DNA of 13,144 nucleotides from JBBRLG01 sp038231495 (GCA_038231495.1 JBBRLG010000161.1:1-13144); one strand, 5' to 3'; positions 1-5,968 are shown, counted from the first letter of the stretch. Notes: a model not told the origin generated them from the letters alone. Translations and numbers: made by a program.

Positions 1-84
1 CCCACGCCATCGCCGACCCCGACCCCCGAACCGACCCCAACTCCAAGCCCCACGCCCACGCCCACTCCGCCTCCTGATCCGTTT
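1..84 (+). repeat. Low-complexity Pro-Thr coding repeat
   Basis: Degenerate CC-rich repeats (ccgacc, ccgaccccaa, cacgcccacg) read in frame as Pro-Thr/Pro-Ser dipeptides. They form the flexible linker of the peroxidase. The stretch continues out of the left edge, so its full length is unknown. Confidence 0.8.
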
Positions 85-1149
85 GCCGGCGTCAAGGAGT
101 ACCTTACGATCGACACGGCTTTTCTGGAGAACTACGCCAATCCGAGCTTTCCGGTTCACTACGACGGAGCCGTGCTGGCGGCGAGCAACACGCCCGCAGG
201 CAATCCCGTCACCGACAAAGGCGCGACGCTGGGCCGGGTGCTCTTCCACGACAAACGCCTGAGCGTCAACGGGACGGTCTCCTGCGCGTCGTGTCATGCG
301 CAAAGCCCCGGCTTCACCGACAACCGGCAGTTCAGTCCCGGCTTCAATGGCGGGACGTTCACCAGCGCACACGCCATGCGTCTTGGCAATATCCGGTTCT
401 ACACGGGGAATTCGATGTTCTGGGACAAGCGCGCGGCCAGCGTCGAGGCGCAGGCGACGCAGCCGATCCAGAACGCCGTCGAGATGGGCTTCGATGCCAG
501 CAACGGCGGCCTGCCCGCGCTCTTCACGAAAATGGACGGCCTGCCGTACTACCCGGAGCTGTTCCGCTGGGTCTACGGCGATACCGCCGTCACGGAGGAT
601 CGAATCCAGCGCGCCCTCGCGCAGTACGAGCGGGCGATGGTCTCGGTCAACTCGAAGTTCGACACGGAGTTCGCGCGCGTCTATAACCCCGCCGCACCGG
701 GAAGAGGGATCGGCGCGCGATTTACCGGCTACACCGATGCCGAGGAGCGCGGCAAGCAGCTCTTCATCACCCCGCCGAACCAGGGAGGCGGCGGGTGCGT
801 GGCTTGTCACAGCGCGCCGACCTTCTCGCTGGCGGCGAACTCGCGCAGCAACGGCCTCGATGCGGGCGAGAGCCGGATCTTCAAGTCGCCGTCGCTGAAA
901 AATCTTCTGCGCGGTGGGCCATACATGCACGACGGGCGGTTCGCAACGCTGGAGCAGGTGGCGGATCACTACATCGGCGGCATCCAGAACGGCCCCGCGC
1001 TCGACAACCGGCTCAAGGGGCCGAACAACCAGCCGCTGCGCCTGAACTTCTCCGGGGAAGACCGCGACGCGCTCGTCGCGTTCCTGAAAACCCTCGACGA
1101 CCCGAACCTGACGGCCGACCCGAAGTTCACCAATCCGTTCAAAAAGTGA
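1..1149 (+). CDS. Dihaem cytochrome c peroxidase / MauG-family protein, 5' end missing
   Basis: The reading frame is open from base 1, so the gene starts before the window; the GTG at 172 is an internal valine. The first ~28 visible residues are an almost pure Pro-Thr linker (bases 1-84), as often joins a signal peptide, lipoprotein anchor or other exported domain to a catalytic domain. Two covalent haem-binding motifs follow: CASCH at 283-297 and CVACH at 796-810. The spacing and the later YMHDGRF segment, with a candidate axial Met, fit the bacterial dihaem cytochrome c peroxidase/MauG family. That family reduces peroxide or carries out haem-based oxidation in the periplasm. The visible catalytic part is about 350 residues, normal for the family. 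An ECF sigma gene starts 31 bases downstream, so cotranscription is possible. Family is secure; substrate (H2O2 or a protein) cannot be told. Confidence 0.9.
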   Translation, partial: PTPSPTPTPEPTPTPSPTPTPTPPPDPFAGVKEYLTIDTAFLENYANPSFPVHYDGAVLAASNTPAGNPVTDKGATLGRVLFHDKRLSVNGTVSCASCHAQSPGFTDNRQFSPGFNGGTFTSAHAMRLGNIRFYTGNSMFWDKRAASVEAQATQPIQNAVEMGFDASNGGLPALFTKMDGLPYYPELFRWVYGDTAVTEDRIQRALAQYERAMVSVNSKFDTEFARVYNPAAPGRGIGARFTGYTDAEERGKQLFITPPNQGGGGCVACHSAPTFSLAANSRSNGLDAGESRIFKSPSLKNLLRGGPYMHDGRFATLEQVADHYIGGIQNGPALDNRLKGPNNQPLRLNFSGEDRDALVAFLKTLDDPNLTADPKFTNPFKK

Positions 1150-1167
1150 GGTGAGATCGGGTACGCT

Positions 1168-1174
1168 GAGAGGG
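1168..1174 (+). promoter_or_regulatory. Ribosome binding site deciding the sigma-factor start
   Basis: GAGAGGG lies six bases before GTG 1181. It favours 1181 over the earlier in-frame GTG at 1151, which directly follows the upstream stop codon. Confidence 0.6.
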
Positions 1175-1180
1175 AAACCT

Positions 1181-1735
1181 GTGAAATCGCTTCTCTACCC
1201 GATTCTCTGCCTCGTGCTGCCCGCGCTCTGGGGGCTGCTCGTCGTCGCGCTGGATCGGCTCTTCGAGCGTTACGAGGTTCCGCTCTTCCAATTCCTCCTG
1301 GGCCTCCTCAAAGACCACCACCGCGCCGAAGACGCGTTGCAAGAAACGTTCGTGCGCGCCCTGGGCCGGCTCGACGGCGTGGACCCCGACCACCTGCGCG
1401 GCTGGCTGTTCACCGTGGCCTATCACGAGGCGATGCTGCAACGCCGTCGCCAGAAGACCCGCGCCGCCGAGGCGCTGCCGGCTGCCGACGACTTCGCCGA
1501 CGACGCCCCCGGCCCTTATCATCAAGTGGCGCGTGCGGACCAGGCCCGCCGGCTGCAACGCCTGCTCGGCCGGCTGCCCGCCGCCCAGCAGGAAGTCATC
1601 CGCCAGCGCGTCTACGAGGGCAAACGGTTCCGCGAGATCGCCGAGAGTTTGGACTGTCCGCTGAACACGGCGCTGGCCCGCATGCACGAAGGGCTAAAGC
1701 GCCTGCGCCGGTTGTGGGAGAACGAACATGCGTGA
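1181..1735 (+). CDS. ECF-type RNA polymerase sigma factor with hydrophobic N-terminus
   Basis: GTG 1181 is chosen because GAGAGGG (1168-1174) sits six bases upstream; GTG 1151 is in frame but lacks a good ribosome site. The 184-aa product has sigma-70 region 2 at about residues 25-90 (RLFERYEVPLFQFLLGLL, then AEDALQETFVRAL) and region 4 at about 125-180 (LPAAQQEVIRQRVYEG, FREIAESLDCPLNTALAR). It would direct RNA polymerase to a small regulon. Residues 4-24 contain no charged residue and would score as a membrane helix directly abutting region 2, which is odd for a cytoplasmic sigma factor. The anti-sigma-like gene overlaps its last 8 bases, so the two are translationally coupled. Sigma family is secure; the N-terminal extension depends on the start codon, but GTG 1214 would still leave it hydrophobic. 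Confidence 0.88.
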   Translation: MKSLLYPILCLVLPALWGLLVVALDRLFERYEVPLFQFLLGLLKDHHRAEDALQETFVRALGRLDGVDPDHLRGWLFTVAYHEAMLQRRRQKTRAAEALPAADDFADDAPGPYHQVARADQARRLQRLLGRLPAAQQEVIRQRVYEGKRFREIAESLDCPLNTALARMHEGLKRLRRLWENEHA

Positions 1736-2294
1736 GCACCGATGGGAAGCGGGCGACGACCTCGACGCGCTGGCGCTCCTCTACGCCACCGGCGAAATGG
1801 ACCCCAAGGACGCGGCGGCGTTTGAACGCCTGCTCGGCGCGGACCAGCGGGCGCGCGAGGCACTGGCGCTGGCCGTCGAGCTGGCGCGGACGCTCGACGG
1901 TCTGGCGACGCCGACGCCGTGCCCGGCCTACCGCGAGCGCGTCCGCCGGCGTTTGCAACCGGCGGCCGTGGCGGGCAAGCGGACCGCGCGCCGGTATCGC
2001 GGCCACCCCGCCCTGTGGGCGGCCCTGGGCGCCGCGGTGGTCCTGCTCGCGGTGGCGGCGGCCAACGTCTGGCAAGCGCCCGCACCGACTGCAAAGCCGC
2101 AAGCGGCAAATAGTGTCGCGCCGGCCGAACCGGCGCTCGACGAAACCGCACGCATCTGGTCCGAAATCCCCAAACACGAAGGGCTAGCCCGCCTGCGCGC
2201 AGAGGAGCAGCGGCGCAAGACGCGCACCGAGGACGTGCGCGTCGTCCGCAGCGAGGAGCGGCCCGACCGCTTCGCGCCGACCCCGATGCCGTAA
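1728..2294 (+). CDS. Single-span anti-sigma-factor-like membrane protein
   Basis: This 188-aa protein begins within the sigma gene (8-base overlap, ATG 1728). Its N-terminal ~80 residues are cytoplasmic and helical; LDALALLYATGEMDP followed by DAAAFERLLGADQRAREAL resembles the start of anti-sigma domains of planctomycete ECF partners. The canonical HxxxCxxC zinc motif is not present. Arg-rich residues 84-92 precede one membrane helix at about 95-114, giving the N-in, C-out topology of a membrane anti-sigma factor. The ~74-residue periplasmic tail is first Pro/Ala-rich, then charged and Arg-rich. Function is inferred from position, topology and residue pattern: it probably holds the adjacent sigma factor inactive. 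A 17-base repeat arm (2091-2107) lies within the coding sequence just after the membrane helix. Confidence 0.75.
   Translation: MREHRWEAGDDLDALALLYATGEMDPKDAAAFERLLGADQRAREALALAVELARTLDGLATPTPCPAYRERVRRRLQPAAVAGKRTARRYRGHPALWAALGAAVVLLAVAAANVWQAPAPTAKPQAANSVAPAEPALDETARIWSEIPKHEGLARLRAEEQRRKTRTEDVRVVRSEERPDRFAPTPMP
2091..2107 (-). repeat. Inverted copy of the 17-base GCCGC-TT-GCGGC repeat inside a gene
   Basis: gcaaagccgcaagcggc here is the exact reverse complement of 2305-2321. It encodes part of the periplasmic linker of the anti-sigma-like protein (A-K-P-Q-A-A). Its core is a near-perfect palindrome. Confidence 0.7.
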
Positions 2295-2304
2295 CCCCCC
2301 GACC

Positions 2305-2321
2305 GCCGCTTGCGGCTTTGC
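2305..2321 (+). repeat. 17-base GCCGC-TT-GCGGC palindromic repeat between genes
   Basis: gccgcttgcggctttgc lies just after the anti-sigma stop and before the next start. Its first 13 bases recur at 5458-5470 and 5482-5494. In RNA the core folds as GCCG with a CUUG loop and CGGC, so it could act as a weak terminator, a processing site or a REP-like element. Confidence 0.65.
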
Positions 2322-2347
2322 ACCTCCGCCCGCCGAGGACGCCTCCC

Positions 2348-2914
2348 ATGACCCCCGCACCGCGCCGCGTCCTCGCCCTGTGCCTCATCCTGCTGTCGGC
2401 CCCGACCGCGTTCGCGACCAAACCCGCCCCACCGACGTTGCCGCGTTTCACCGAGGAGCGCGAGGCGGCGGCGCTCTTCTTCGTCAAAAAACACGTCCCG
2501 GAAGTCGTGCCGCTGCTGGAGCAGTTGAAAAAAACCAACCAGACCCAGTACCAGCAAGAGGTCCGCGAAATCTTCCAGGAGACGGAGTTCCTCGCCGGCC
2601 TGGAGGACGACCCGCGCCGCCACGACCTGGAGTTGAAGATCTGGAAGGCCGAGAACAAGGTTTACGCCCAGGTCGCGAAGCTGGCGACGCAAACTGCCGA
2701 GGATCGCACGAAAACCGAGGGTTCGATCCACGACCTGGCCCGCGAGCTGGTACACCTGGACATCCAGGCGCTGGAGCTGAAGGCGGATCGGTTGGACAAG
2801 GAACTGGGCGAGGTCAAGGACGAGCTGGCCAAGGCCCGCGACCAGGTGGACCAGCAGACGCGCACGCGCTACGAGGCGCTGTTGGAGCAGGCGAAGAAGC
2901 GCAAGAAGGTGTAA
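2348..2914 (+). CDS. Secreted coiled-coil protein of unknown function
   Basis: ATG 2348 is chosen over the in-frame upstream TTG (2318) because GAGGA at 2335-2339 precedes it and it yields a clean signal peptide: APRR, a hydrophobic core (VLALCLILL) and a likely AFA cleavage site near residue 23. The mature ~165 residues are almost entirely charged helix (Glu, Lys, Arg, Gln), with heptad-like spacing clearest in the last 80 (ALELKADRLDKELGEV and on). No LTxxQ motif of Spy/CpxP and no metal-binding cluster is seen. It lies 53 bases after the anti-sigma gene on the same strand and is probably cotranscribed. A periplasmic sensor or chaperone partner of the sigma/anti-sigma pair is a reasonable guess from position only. 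Confidence 0.72.
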   Translation: MTPAPRRVLALCLILLSAPTAFATKPAPPTLPRFTEEREAAALFFVKKHVPEVVPLLEQLKKTNQTQYQQEVREIFQETEFLAGLEDDPRRHDLELKIWKAENKVYAQVAKLATQTAEDRTKTEGSIHDLARELVHLDIQALELKADRLDKELGEVKDELAKARDQVDQQTRTRYEALLEQAKKRKKV

Positions 2915-2936
2915 GAAACAGTGGCGGCATGGCGAG

Positions 2937-2956
2937 CGGCGGACGAAAGTCCGCCG
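2937..2956. terminator. Perfect 8-bp hairpin with GAAA tetraloop
   Basis: CGGCGGAC - GAAA - GTCCGCCG forms an uninterrupted 8-bp stem with a GNRA tetraloop, 22 bases after the stop of the coiled-coil gene. No T-run follows, so it may be an RNA stabiliser, a factor-dependent terminator or a dispersed palindromic element rather than a classical intrinsic terminator. Confidence 0.55.
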
Positions 2957-3026
2957 TGGTAGCGCGGGGTAACTGGGTTTCGTCGAAGGGTAGTGATGAC
3001 GGGTACCCGGCAAGAGGAACACTGTG

Positions 3027-3257
3027 ATGAATGAACCATGGCGATCCCGTATCACCATCGAGCCGGGTAAGCGGGGGGGCCGGCCGTGCATTCGCGGCAT
3101 GCGCATCACCGTTTACGACGTCCTCTCCTACCTCGCGGCCGGGATGACCGTGGCCGAAATCCTCGATGACTTCCCGTACCTCACGCCGGAGGACATCCAG
3201 GCCTGCTTCGCCTTTGCCGCGGAGCGGGAGCGGAGCATGGTGGTTGCGGTCGCATGA
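3027..3257 (+). CDS. DUF433 family antitoxin-type protein
   Basis: The 76-aa product is a full-length DUF433 protein: RITIEPGKRGGRPCIRGMRI near the N-terminus, then VYDVLSYLAAGMTVAEILDDFPYLTPEDIQACFAFA forming the helix-turn-helix-like part. ATG 3027 is preferred to GTG 3024 because AGAGGA (3013-3018) is eight bases upstream. Family members are small DNA-binding antitoxin-like proteins usually paired with a downstream DUF5615 PIN-like toxin. No such toxin is here: the next gene, 33 bases on, is an antitoxin of another type. It may therefore be orphaned or an extra regulator of the neighbouring pair. Confidence 0.85.
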   Translation: MNEPWRSRITIEPGKRGGRPCIRGMRITVYDVLSYLAAGMTVAEILDDFPYLTPEDIQACFAFAAERERSMVVAVA

Positions 3258-3290
3258 AGGTTGATAGAATGGAAGCACGGAGGTATTGCC

Positions 3291-3509
3291 ATGACCACAA
3301 CACTCCAACAAGCGTTCGCTGAAGCAGCAAAGTTACCCGCTGCCGAGCAAGAATTGCTTGCATCCCGGCTCCTCGCCGAACTGGCGGCGGCGGATGATTT
3401 CGACCGCGCTATCGCCAACTCATCGGGCAAACTCGCACAGCTGGCGTCAGAAGCGTTGGCCGAGCATCGGGCCGGGTTGTCCGAAGAATTGGACCCGGAC
3501 CTGCTATGA
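3291..3509 (+). CDS. RelB-like antitoxin of a type II toxin-antitoxin pair
   Basis: GGAGG (3279-3283) sits seven bases before ATG 3291, so the earlier TTG start is not used. The 72-aa product begins LQQAFAEAAKLPAAEQELLA, the helical opening typical of small antitoxins linked to RelE/ParE toxins. It ends in an acidic Pro-containing tail (LSEELDPDLL) likely to wrap the toxin. The last four bases overlap the toxin start (ATGA), the standard translationally coupled arrangement. Family assignment rests on this pattern plus context. Confidence 0.82.
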   Translation: MTTTLQQAFAEAAKLPAAEQELLASRLLAELAAADDFDRAIANSSGKLAQLASEALAEHRAGLSEELDPDLL

Positions 3510-3775
3510 ACTCGCGCACGGTTCGAGGGTTTCGTGAACTGTTTGCCGCGCTGCCTGCGACTGTCCAACAGCAAGCGCGCGAGGCGTATCGGTTGTTCCG
3601 AGAAAACGCCGCACACCCCGGGCTTCGCTTCAAAAAGGTGCATCCCGATCCGCCCGTCTACTCGGCCCGCGTAGGCATCAGCTATCGGGCCGTCGGCATC
3701 CTCGACGGTGACACGCTAGTCTGGTTCTGGATCGGGTCGCATGCCAATTATGACAGACTCTTGACACATCTGTAG
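3506..3775 (+). CDS. RelE/ParE-superfamily toxin
   Basis: The 89-aa product has the usual size and C-terminal hallmark of this toxin family: YSARVGISYRAVGILDGDTL followed by WFWIGSHANYDRLL. The N-terminal helices (FRELFAALPATVQQQAREAY) precede the beta-sheet core. RelE members cleave mRNA in the ribosome and ParE members poison gyrase; which applies here cannot be read from sequence alone. The start overlaps the antitoxin stop by four bases. The gene appears intact. Confidence 0.88.
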   Translation: MNSRTVRGFRELFAALPATVQQQAREAYRLFRENAAHPGLRFKKVHPDPPVYSARVGISYRAVGILDGDTLVWFWIGSHANYDRLLTHL

Positions 3776-3975
3776 GGGTGGAAAGAGCGTGATGACGTTC
3801 CCGAGTGTCCCACATTGACGATTTCTGTCCGTAACTTGCACGACAGCGATTGGCCGCCGCCGCCACCCAGCGACCGGCATTCCCCGTTACCAAACGGTGA
3901 TTTCGTGGGCCGGTAAGTGCCACCGCGCCAAAGAACCGTACTCACCAAAAAACCCTGCCCTGCGCCAAATCGGGC

Positions 3976-4006
3976 TTGTCCGTGCCCCACGGGGGCGTGG
4001 TATGAT
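3976..4006 (+). promoter_or_regulatory. Putative sigma-70-type promoter with inverted repeat in the spacer
   Basis: TTGTCC (3976-3981) and TATGAT (4001-4006) are 19 bases apart; the -10 matches consensus well. The spacer holds an exact inverted repeat, CCACG (3987-3991) and CGTGG (3996-4000), that could be an operator. It would give a leader of about 75 bases ahead of the gene at 4089. Confidence 0.45.
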
Positions 4007-4055
4007 GCCGCCTTGTCGTAAGAATGGTAAACGGGGTAAGGTGCCGCCGCGCTCC

Positions 4056-4067
4056 GCCGCGAGCGGC
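4056..4067. repeat. GCCGC-GA-GCGGC palindrome in a 5' leader
   Basis: A 5-bp perfect inverted repeat around GA, the same form as the elements at 2305 and 5458 except for the central two bases. It lies 21 bases ahead of the start codon of the next gene, just upstream of its ribosome site, and so could affect its translation. Confidence 0.4.
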
Positions 4068-4088
4068 CATACACGCAAGGAGGTTGTC

Positions 4089-4355
4089 ATGGCCAAGAAG
4101 ACTTCGTGCCCGATCAGCCGCGAACAGTTCCGCGCCAAGGCCAAGCAGGTGCCGATCACCATCTGCAGTCAGCAGCTCGTCGCCGACGTCAAGGAGTTCT
4201 CCACCGGCTCGCTCGGCTGGTATCTCAACGGCAAAACCACCATCGAGATCGACGGCGTGCTCGTCTCCGTGCAGATCGGCCTGAACCTCACGATCGTCGG
4301 CAGCAAGGAGTTGCCGGGCGCCACCGCCACGCCCGCCAAGGCCGAAGTCGCTTGA
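4089..4355 (+). CDS. Small conserved-looking protein of unknown function
   Basis: A strong ribosome site AAGGAGG (4077-4083) five bases before ATG 4089 fixes the start; the open frame upstream to 3897 is not coding-like. The 88-aa product starts MAKKTSCPISREQFRAKAK, has a central segment with alternating hydrophobic residues (KEFSTGSLGWYLNGKTTIEI, then DGVLVSVQIGLNLTIVGSKE) suggesting a beta-rich fold, and ends in an Ala/Pro tail. There is no signal peptide, membrane helix or catalytic motif. It has its own putative promoter and strong translation signals, so it may be well expressed. I recognise no named family and infer no function. Confidence 0.78.
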   Translation: MAKKTSCPISREQFRAKAKQVPITICSQQLVADVKEFSTGSLGWYLNGKTTIEIDGVLVSVQIGLNLTIVGSKELPGATATPAKAEVA

Positions 4356-4390
4356 CCGCGGCCCCTCGCCCTTGTTTCTCTTTTGCACCC

Positions 4391-5449
4391 ATGAGGTACA
4401 CCGTGCGTCCATCTCTCCTGTCGGTCCGCCTGGCCCTCGGCGCGCTGGTCGCGGGCGTGGGACTCCTCGCCCTGGGCGTCGAGCCGCGCTCCCCCGCCGC
4501 CGAGCAGAAAACCTTCGACACCATCAAGAAAGTCGAATACCAGGGCTGGAAGAACAACCTGAGTTTGACCAACGGCGACGTGGAATTGATCGTCACGCTC
4601 GACGTGGGGCCGCGCGTCATCAGCTACAAAATCCCCGGCGGCAAGAACGTCTTCAAAGAGTACGCCGACCAGCTCGGCAAGAGTGGCGAGACGGACTGGC
4701 AAATCCGCGGCGGCCACCGCCTCTGGATCGGACCGGAAGATTTGACGCGCACCTACGCCCTCGACAACGGCCCGGTCAAGTACATCGAGATCGAGAACGG
4801 CGTCCGCCTGACGGCCGAGGTCGAAAAGGAGTACGGCACGCAGAAAGAGATCGAAATCCGCCTCGAAGCCAAGGGCACGCAGGTGCAGGTGCTCCACCGC
4901 ATCAAGAACGTCGGCGACAAGACCATCGAGTTGGCGCCGTGGGCCTTGTCGGTGATGGCACCGGGCGGCACCGAGATCATTCCTTTGCCGGAACACAAGC
5001 CGCACCCCGGCAGTCCCAAGAACGCCCGCACGTCGGCCGACTTCGCGCCCAACCTGACCGTGTCCCTCTGGCCGTTCTTCGACTTCAAAGACCCGCGCTG
5101 GACGATGGGCACGAAATTCATCACGCTGAAACAGGACGCCAAGAAGGGGCCGACGAAGCTGGGCCTATCGCACCGGGGCGGTTGGGTCGGCTACCTCAAC
5201 GGCGGCACCCTGTTCGTCAAGCTGTTCGATTACAAGGACGGCCAGACGTACTCGGACAACGGCGTCAACTTCGAGACGTTCACGAACGAGGACATGCTGG
5301 AAATGGAGAGCCTGGGGCCGGTGGGGAAGCTGCTGCCCGGCAAAGAAGTGACTCACGTCGAATTCTGGAAACTGGCCAAGGGTGTGGACGACATCACCGA
5401 CGAGGCGAGCATCGACAAGAACGTGGTGCCGAAGGTGAATGGGAAGTAA
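4391..5449 (+). CDS. Secreted DUF4380/galactose-mutarotase-like protein
   Basis: The product is about 352 aa. Residues 1-37 form a signal sequence (basic start, hydrophobic LALGALVAGVGLLALGV). ATG 4391 has no clear ribosome site; GTG 4403, in frame with GAGG at 4393-4396 before it, is an equally likely start and gives the same mature protein. The body is beta-rich with features of the mutarotase-like DUF4380 group: NGDVELIVTLDVGPRVISY, GGHRLWIGPEDLTRTY, and the closing SLGPVGKLLPGKEVTHVEFW. Such proteins have the fold of sugar epimerases, but catalysis has not generally been shown; a carbohydrate-binding or hydrolysis-linked role outside the cytoplasm is inference. It begins 35 bases after the small gene. 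Confidence 0.78.
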   Translation: MRYTVRPSLLSVRLALGALVAGVGLLALGVEPRSPAAEQKTFDTIKKVEYQGWKNNLSLTNGDVELIVTLDVGPRVISYKIPGGKNVFKEYADQLGKSGETDWQIRGGHRLWIGPEDLTRTYALDNGPVKYIEIENGVRLTAEVEKEYGTQKEIEIRLEAKGTQVQVLHRIKNVGDKTIELAPWALSVMAPGGTEIIPLPEHKPHPGSPKNARTSADFAPNLTVSLWPFFDFKDPRWTMGTKFITLKQDAKKGPTKLGLSHRGGWVGYLNGGTLFVKLFDYKDGQTYSDNGVNFETFTNEDMLEMESLGPVGKLLPGKEVTHVEFWKLAKGVDDITDEASIDKNVVPKVNGK

Positions 5450-5455
5450 CCGGAT

Positions 5456-5503
5456 TCGCCGCTTGCGGCTAAGCGCTTATCGCCGCTTGCGGCTAAGCGC
5501 TTA
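5456..5503 (+). repeat. Two tandem copies of a 24-base unit
   Basis: Bases 5456-5479 and 5480-5503 are identical. Each unit contains the GCCGCTTGCGGCT motif (5458-5470, 5482-5494) followed by the 8-base palindrome AAGCGCTT. The unit starts seven bases after the stop of the DUF4380-like gene. Confidence 0.85.
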
Positions 5504-5517
5504 GTCGCAAGCGGCGA
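5480..5517. terminator. 38-base near-perfect palindrome between convergent genes
   Basis: Bases 5480-5498 pair with 5499-5517 with only one G-T wobble (5492/5505). A competing stem pairs 5455-5467 with 5506-5518, giving two alternative hairpins. It lies between the ends of the DUF4380-like gene (+) and the NUDIX gene (-), so a bidirectional terminator is the simplest role. A cruciform or dispersed repeat element is the alternative. Confidence 0.65.
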
Positions 5518-5523
5518 ACACAA

Positions 5524-5928
5524 TTATCCAACCCTGGATGCTACCGCGCCGCGGATGAGTTCGCGGAGGCCGGGTTCCTCGATTTGCAACAGTGCCTGCG
5601 ACCGCGTCAGCCACATGCGTTCGCGCCATTCGCGTTCCGGCCAGTCCGGTGCGACCTCGGTCACTTGCATCCGAAAGACCGTGACGTGATACTGGAAGCC
5701 CATCTTGGAATAGACGTAACTGCCGAGGGGTTCCGGCTCCAGCTCGCCGGTCAGGCCGGCTTCTTCCCACGCCTCTTGTAGGGCGATCTCGGCCACCGTC
5801 TTGCCCGGCTCCAGGCAGCCCTTCGGCACCACCCAGCGCTTGCCGCTGCGCGACGTTACTACGCAGATTAGCCCGTCCTGCACCGGAATGGCGGCCGCCT
5901 GCCGGATCACGTCCAAGGAGGAAGCCAT
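5524..5928 (-). CDS. NUDIX family hydrolase
   Basis: The start at 5928 (MASSLDVIRQ) is preferred to longer in-frame versions because a promoter-like pair places transcription start near 5962. The 134-aa product has the NUDIX fold order: an opening strand (AAIPVQDGLICVVTSRSGKR), WVVPKG, then the NUDIX box beginning GCLEPGKTVAEIALQEAWEE. The box deviates from GX5EX7REUXEEXGU at two places, Lys for the first Glu and Gln for Arg, but keeps the EE pair that binds metal. Lys at the first site is familiar in MutT-like proteins with a PKG-xxx-GK box, so activity is likely. Substrates could be nucleoside, dinucleoside polyphosphates or inositol phosphates. It is convergent with the DUF4380-like gene and divergent from the response-regulator gene. 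Confidence 0.9.
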   Translation of the reverse strand: MASSLDVIRQAAAIPVQDGLICVVTSRSGKRWVVPKGCLEPGKTVAEIALQEAWEEAGLTGELEPEPLGSYVYSKMGFQYHVTVFRMQVTEVAPDWPEREWRERMWLTRSQALLQIEEPGLRELIRGAVASRVG

Positions 5929-5968
5929 CAGAAGGTCCCTGTAGGTGGAAGTGAAACGTCCTCTCGGA

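Larger units (their letters stand above)
3776..4088. other. Intergenic gap, no convincing gene
   Basis: This 313-base stretch has only shadow-like reading frames with poor composition. It contains the promoter and leader of the downstream small gene: a -35/-10 pair at 3976-4006 and a GCCGC-GA-GCGGC palindrome at 4056-4067. Nothing else recognisable was seen. Confidence 0.6.

Noticed and set aside
172..180. GTG 172 as the start of the dihaem peroxidase
   Set aside because: The frame is open to base 1 with protein-like Pro-Thr and then ordered sequence; no ribosome site precedes 172.
1139..3109. Long minus-strand frames opposite the sigma, anti-sigma and coiled-coil genes
   Set aside because: They are Arg/Pro/Gly-rich shadows caused by high GC third positions; the + strand products carry clear domains.
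4106..4390. N-terminal extension of the DUF4380-like gene
   Set aside because: The extension is in a different frame of the well-supported 88-aa gene and reads as low-quality Arg-rich sequence; a signal peptide begins at 4391 or 4403.
5456..5503. CRISPR array
   Set aside because: The two repeat copies are directly adjacent with no spacer, there are only two, and no cas genes are present.
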